A stretch of DNA of 28,606 nt from Streptomyces megasporus (lineage in GTDB: Bacteria; Actinomycetota; Actinomycetes; Streptomycetales; Streptomycetaceae): positions 1 through 28,606 of the forward strand of contig NZ_JODL01000042.1 in assembly GCF_000718985.1 (NCBI RefSeq), given 5' to 3'. Position numbers and translations under genes: made by a program. The stretch's first letter is position 1. Every line of letters starts with the position of its first letter. The notes beneath the pieces are model-generated. The model was not told where the DNA came from and made no database searches. It worked only from the letters and a program-made list of their open reading frames with translations. Positions 25,758-28,606 of this stretch are shown in pieces.

Positions 25758-27476
25758 GTGGCTCAGAGCACCGAGACCGACTGGGTCTCCCGCATCGCGG
25801 ACGAGGTCGTTGCCGAGGCGGAGCGCCGCGCCCCCGGCAAACCGATCGTCTGCGCCTCTGGCCTGAGCCCCTCCGGCCCCATCCACCTGGGCAACCTCCG
25901 CGAGGTGATGGTGCCGCACCTCGTCGCCGACGAGATCAAGCGGCGCGGCATCCCCTGCGAGCACATCCTGTCCTGGGACGACTACGACCGCTTCCGCAAG
26001 GTCCCGGCCGGCATCGACCCCTCCTGGGCCGAGCACATCGGCAAGCCGCTCACGTCCGTGCCCGCCCCCGAGGGCAGCGAGCACCCCAACTGGGCCGAGC
26101 ACTTCAAGGCGGCCATGACCTGGGCCCTCGACGAGCTGGGCATCGAGGTGCGCGGCATCAGCCAGACGCGGATGTACACCTCCGGCGCCTACCGCGAGCA
26201 GATCCTCTTCGCCATGCGCGAGCGCGAGCGCATCGACGCCGTCCTGGACCGCTACCGCACCAAGGTCACCCCCGAGAGCGCGGCCAAGAAGCGGCAGAAG
26301 CCGATGGACGCCGCCGAGATCGAGGCCGCCGAGGGCTCCGGCGCCGCGGGCGAGGACGACGGCAGCTCCGGCAGCGCCGGGTACTTCCCGTACAAGCCGT
26401 ACTGCACCGTCTGCGAGCGCGACCTGACGACGATCACCGCGTACGACGACGACACCACCGAGATGACCTACGCGTGCCGGTGCGGCCACGAGGAGACGGT
26501 GTCGCTGTCGGAGTTCGACCACGGCAAGCTCGTCTGGAAGGTCGACTGGCCGATGCGCTGGGCGTACGAGGGCGTGATCTTCGAGCCCTCCGGCGTGGAC
26601 CACCAGTCGCCGGGCTCCTCCTTCGTCGTCGGCGGACAACTGGTGAAGGAGATCTTCGGCGGCGAGCAGCCGATCGGCCCGATGTACGCCTTCGTCGGCA
26701 TCAGCGGCATGGCGAAGATGTCCAGCTCCAAGGGCGGCGTGCCCACCCCGGCCGACGCGCTGGAGATCATGGAGGCGCCGCTGCTGCGCTGGCTGTACGC
26801 CCGCCGCAAGCCGAACCAGTCCTTCAAGGTCGCCTTCGACCAGGAGATCCAGCGGCTCTACGACGAGTGGGACGCGCTGGAGCGCAAGGTCGCCGAGGGC
26901 GCCGCACAGCCCGCGGACGCCGCCGCGTACCGCCGCGCCACGTCCACCGTCGCCGGCGACCTGCCCAGGACGCCGCACCCGCTGCCGTACCGCACCCTCG
27001 CCTCCGTGGTGGACATCACCACCGGGGACGAGGAGCAGACCCTGCGCATCCTGGGCGAGCTGGACCCGGAGAACCCGGTCCGCTCCCTGGACGAGACGCG
27101 CCCGCGGCTGGACCGCGCGCAGCGGTGGATCACCACCCAGGTCCCGGCCGAACAGCGCACCCGCGTCCGCGAGGAGCCGGACACCGAGCTGCTGGCCTCG
27201 CTCGACGACACCCGGCGCGAGTCCCTGCGGCTGCTGTTGGACGGGCTGGACGAGCACTGGTCGCTGGACGGCCTGACCACGCTCGTCTACGGCGTGCCCA
27301 AGGTCCAGGCGGGTCTGACGCCGGACGCCAAGCCGACGCCGGAGCTGAAGGTGGCCCAGCGCTCCTTCTTCGCGCTGCTCTACCAGCTCCTGGTCGGCCG
27401 TGACACCGGTCCGCGGCTGCCCACGCTGCTGCTGGCGGTCGGCGCGGACCGCGTCCGCAAGCTGCTGGGCGCCTGA
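25758..27476 (+). CDS. lysS: Class I lysyl-tRNA synthetase
   Basis: A 572-residue LysRS of the archaeal-type class I family, unrelated in fold to the class II LysRS of most bacteria. It has the HIGH-like SGPIHLGN (about 39-46), the KMSKS-like [10 protein letters not shown] (about 317-326) and the all-helical C-terminal anticodon domain. A zinc-knuckle-like set (Cys216, Cys219, Cys240, Cys242) lies in the catalytic insertion. The GTG at 25758 follows AAGGGA at 8 nt and is preferred to an ATG at 25710, whose added residues look non-coding. The acidic, Gly/Ser-rich linker at about 190-205 is variable. The argS gene is its divergent neighbour, 160 bp away. Confidence 0.95.
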   Translation: MAQSTETDWVSRIADEVVAEAERRAPGKPIVCASGLSPSGPIHLGNLREVMVPHLVADEIKRRGIPCEHILSWDDYDRFRKVPAGIDPSWAEHIGKPLTSVPAPEGSEHPNWAEHFKAAMTWALDELGIEVRGISQTRMYTSGAYREQILFAMRERERIDAVLDRYRTKVTPESAAKKRQKPMDAAEIEAAEGSGAAGEDDGSSGSAGYFPYKPYCTVCERDLTTITAYDDDTTEMTYACRCGHEETVSLSEFDHGKLVWKVDWPMRWAYEGVIFEPSGVDHQSPGSSFVVGGQLVKEIFGGEQPIGPMYAFVGISGMAKMSSSKGGVPTPADALEIMEAPLLRWLYARRKPNQSFKVAFDQEIQRLYDEWDALERKVAEGAAQPADAAAYRRATSTVAGDLPRTPHPLPYRTLASVVDITTGDEEQTLRILGELDPENPVRSLDETRPRLDRAQRWITTQVPAEQRTRVREEPDTELLASLDDTRRESLRLLLDGLDEHWSLDGLTTLVYGVPKVQAGLTPDAKPTPELKVAQRSFFALLYQLLVGRDTGPRLPTLLLAVGADRVRKLLGA

Positions 27477-27498
27477 CGCCGCGTCACCACCGCACCGG

Positions 27499-27532
27499 GA
27501 TGGGCTTGGCGGGTCACCCCGCCAGGCCCATC
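27499..27532. terminator. Hairpin downstream of lysS overlapping the DUF2637 gene end
   Basis: The 15 bases 27499-27513 pair with 27518-27532 with one mismatch around TCAC. The loop contains the stop codon of the convergent DUF2637 gene, so one arm is its last codons. Confidence 0.75.
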
Positions 27533-28606
27533 TCCGCGTTGTAGCGGTGCTTGAAGTCCCGCAGGTACATGCGCAGGTGACCCTCGCTCAGCAGACCGCC
27601 CTCGGCGTTGGTCACGCCGTGCTCGTCGTAGAGCACCTTGGCCAACTGCCGGGCGTTGGGCCGGTCGCCGTGGACGGCTATGTACTGCTGGTACGCCCGG
27701 TAGTACACCTCCGTGTACACCATGCCGTCCGGTATGCCGACGGGCACGGTGTCGTCCGGCTCCGGCGGCGCGGCCTCGCGCGGCGACGGCACGTGCGCGG
27801 GCCGGGCGTCGGGGTTCCCCATCGGGCGGTGGCGTCCGTCGCTCACCGGCACGGTGGGCGGGGAGGCCGACGCGGCGGCGTACGCGGGCTCGGGAGCCGG
27901 ACCGTATCCGTCCGCGGCGCCGTTCGCCGGCTCGGGACGGAGGGCCGGCTCCGGCTCGACCTCGGGCTCCGGTTCGGGACGCGCCTCCCACTCGGGCGGG
28001 ACGACCTCGCTCCTGCGGGCCACCGGCTCCCGCGCGGGAGCCGCCGGCGCGAGGACGGGCGTCTCCCGTCCGGCCGGCGCGGCGGGCGCCTCCACGGCGG
28101 CCCCCTCCGCGCCCACGCCCTCCACGCTCCGCTCGGCGCCCGTGCTCTGGTCCGTGCTCTGGTCCGCGGCCTGGTCCGTGGTCTCGCCCGGGGCCTTCTC
28201 CAGGGCCAGGCCGGCGCCCGTCCCGTCCGGAGCGCCGGCCGGCAGGACCGCCCGCGGTCCGCTGCCGGGTTCGATGCCGGCCGCGGCCAGTCCGGCCGGG
28301 GCGGTCTCCGCCAGCGGCACCCCGTACCGCGCCAGCCGCAGCGGCATCAGCGCCTCCACCGGCGCCCGGCGCTTCCAGCCGCGCCCGTACCGGGCCCGCA
28401 GCCGCGCCTCGTAGATCAACCGGTCCTGCTCCATCCGGATGACCTGGTCGTAGGAGCGCAGCTCCCACAGCTTCATCCGCCGCCACAGCCGGAAGGTGGA
28501 GGGGAAGGCCAGCAGCCAGCGGGAGAGCCGCACGCCCTCCATGTGCTTGTCGGCGGTGATGTCGGCGATCCGGCCGACCGCGTGCCGCGCGGCCTCGACG
28601 GCGACC
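27514..28606 (-). CDS. DUF2637-family protein, C-terminal part (cut by right edge)
   Basis: At least 363 residues stay open to the right edge; the start lies outside. The visible N-terminal part, VGRIADITADKHMEG, then RLSRWLLAFPSTFRLWRRM and EARLRARYGRGWKRR, is the tail of the DUF2637 domain of Streptomyces SpdB-like proteins; the membrane helices of that domain would be beyond the window. A long Pro/Glu/Ala-rich disordered section follows (DQSTDQST, EPEPEVEPEP). The last 80 residues (YRAYQQYIAVHGDRP, ARQLAKVLYDEHGV, HLRMYLRDFKHRY) form a helical module resembling a small DNA-binding domain. Related proteins occur on conjugative plasmids and in chromosomes; a role in transfer is not supported here. 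Confidence 0.75.
   Translation of the reverse strand, partial: VAVEAARHAVGRIADITADKHMEGVRLSRWLLAFPSTFRLWRRMKLWELRSYDQVIRMEQDRLIYEARLRARYGRGWKRRAPVEALMPLRLARYGVPLAETAPAGLAAAGIEPGSGPRAVLPAGAPDGTGAGLALEKAPGETTDQAADQSTDQSTGAERSVEGVGAEGAAVEAPAAPAGRETPVLAPAAPAREPVARRSEVVPPEWEARPEPEPEVEPEPALRPEPANGAADGYGPAPEPAYAAASASPPTVPVSDGRHRPMGNPDARPAHVPSPREAAPPEPDDTVPVGIPDGMVYTEVYYRAYQQYIAVHGDRPNARQLAKVLYDEHGVTNAEGGLLSEGHLRMYLRDFKHRYNAEMGLAG
28141..28188. repeat. 12-bp tandem repeats in the DUF2637 gene
   Basis: Four units from 28141: CGTGCTCTGGTC twice, then CGCGGCCTGGTC and CGTGGTCTCGCC. They encode the DQA-DQST-DQST stretch in the disordered section. Confidence 0.75.

Noticed and set aside
27514..28606. Evidence for an integrated conjugative element from the SpdB-like gene
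   Set aside because: No integrase, attachment site, tRNA gene, TraB-like or replication gene is in the window.

Overview
The window reads as chromosomal DNA of a Streptomyces or a close actinomycete. It has very high GC, strongly G/C-biased third codon positions, frequent GTG starts, 4-bp stop/start overlaps, long GC hairpin terminators, and proteins typical of the genus (DUF4229, PLDc_N and DUF2637 proteins, class I lysyl-tRNA synthetase). Species cannot be set from the sequence alone. No rRNA, tRNA, CRISPR array, prophage or insertion sequence was seen.

Layout. (1) 1-3950, minus strand: the N-terminus of an amidohydrolase, mqnC, a transmembrane Ser/Thr kinase and mqnA. (2) 4050-6570: a cold-shock gene on the plus strand, a repeat-rich spacer, then a DAACS-family symporter preceded by a short Cys-containing leader peptide. 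(3) 6570-10110, minus: DUF4229 protein, GNAT acetyltransferase, mqnE, an Lrp/AsnC regulator and ubiX. (4) 10200-12150, plus: a lipoprotein and a rhomboid protease. (5) 12180-14550, minus: the mqnP-ubiD operon. (6) 14680-15130, plus: a PLDc_N protein. (7) 15210-21780, minus: resC, resB, ccdA and tlpA (system II cytochrome c maturation), a histidine phosphatase and hemL. (8) 21900-23720, plus: an uncharacterised protein, a YnfA-like protein and an SDR oxidoreductase. (9) argS (minus) back to back with class I lysS (plus), then the C-terminal part of a DUF2637 protein running off the right edge.

Most of the window serves the respiratory chain. Six genes of the futalosine route to menaquinone are present: mqnA makes 3-enolpyruvyl-benzoate from chorismate, mqnE makes aminodeoxyfutalosine, mqnC makes the cyclic product, and mqnP with ubiD and ubiX act late, in prenylation and decarboxylation (UbiX makes the prenyl-FMN cofactor for UbiD). 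mqnB and mqnD are not here. The ResB/ResC/CcdA/TlpA set attaches heme to apocytochrome c outside the membrane, and hemL feeds heme synthesis.

Most interesting points: a leader peptide with the HVDLC motif ahead of a symporter whose NMDGT motif has become KMDGC, suggesting cysteine-controlled cystine uptake; a membrane sensor kinase apparently co-transcribed with mqnA; a 21-bp promoter block shared by mqnC and mqnE; several genes that look leaderless; and paired inverted repeats between hemL and its divergent neighbour.
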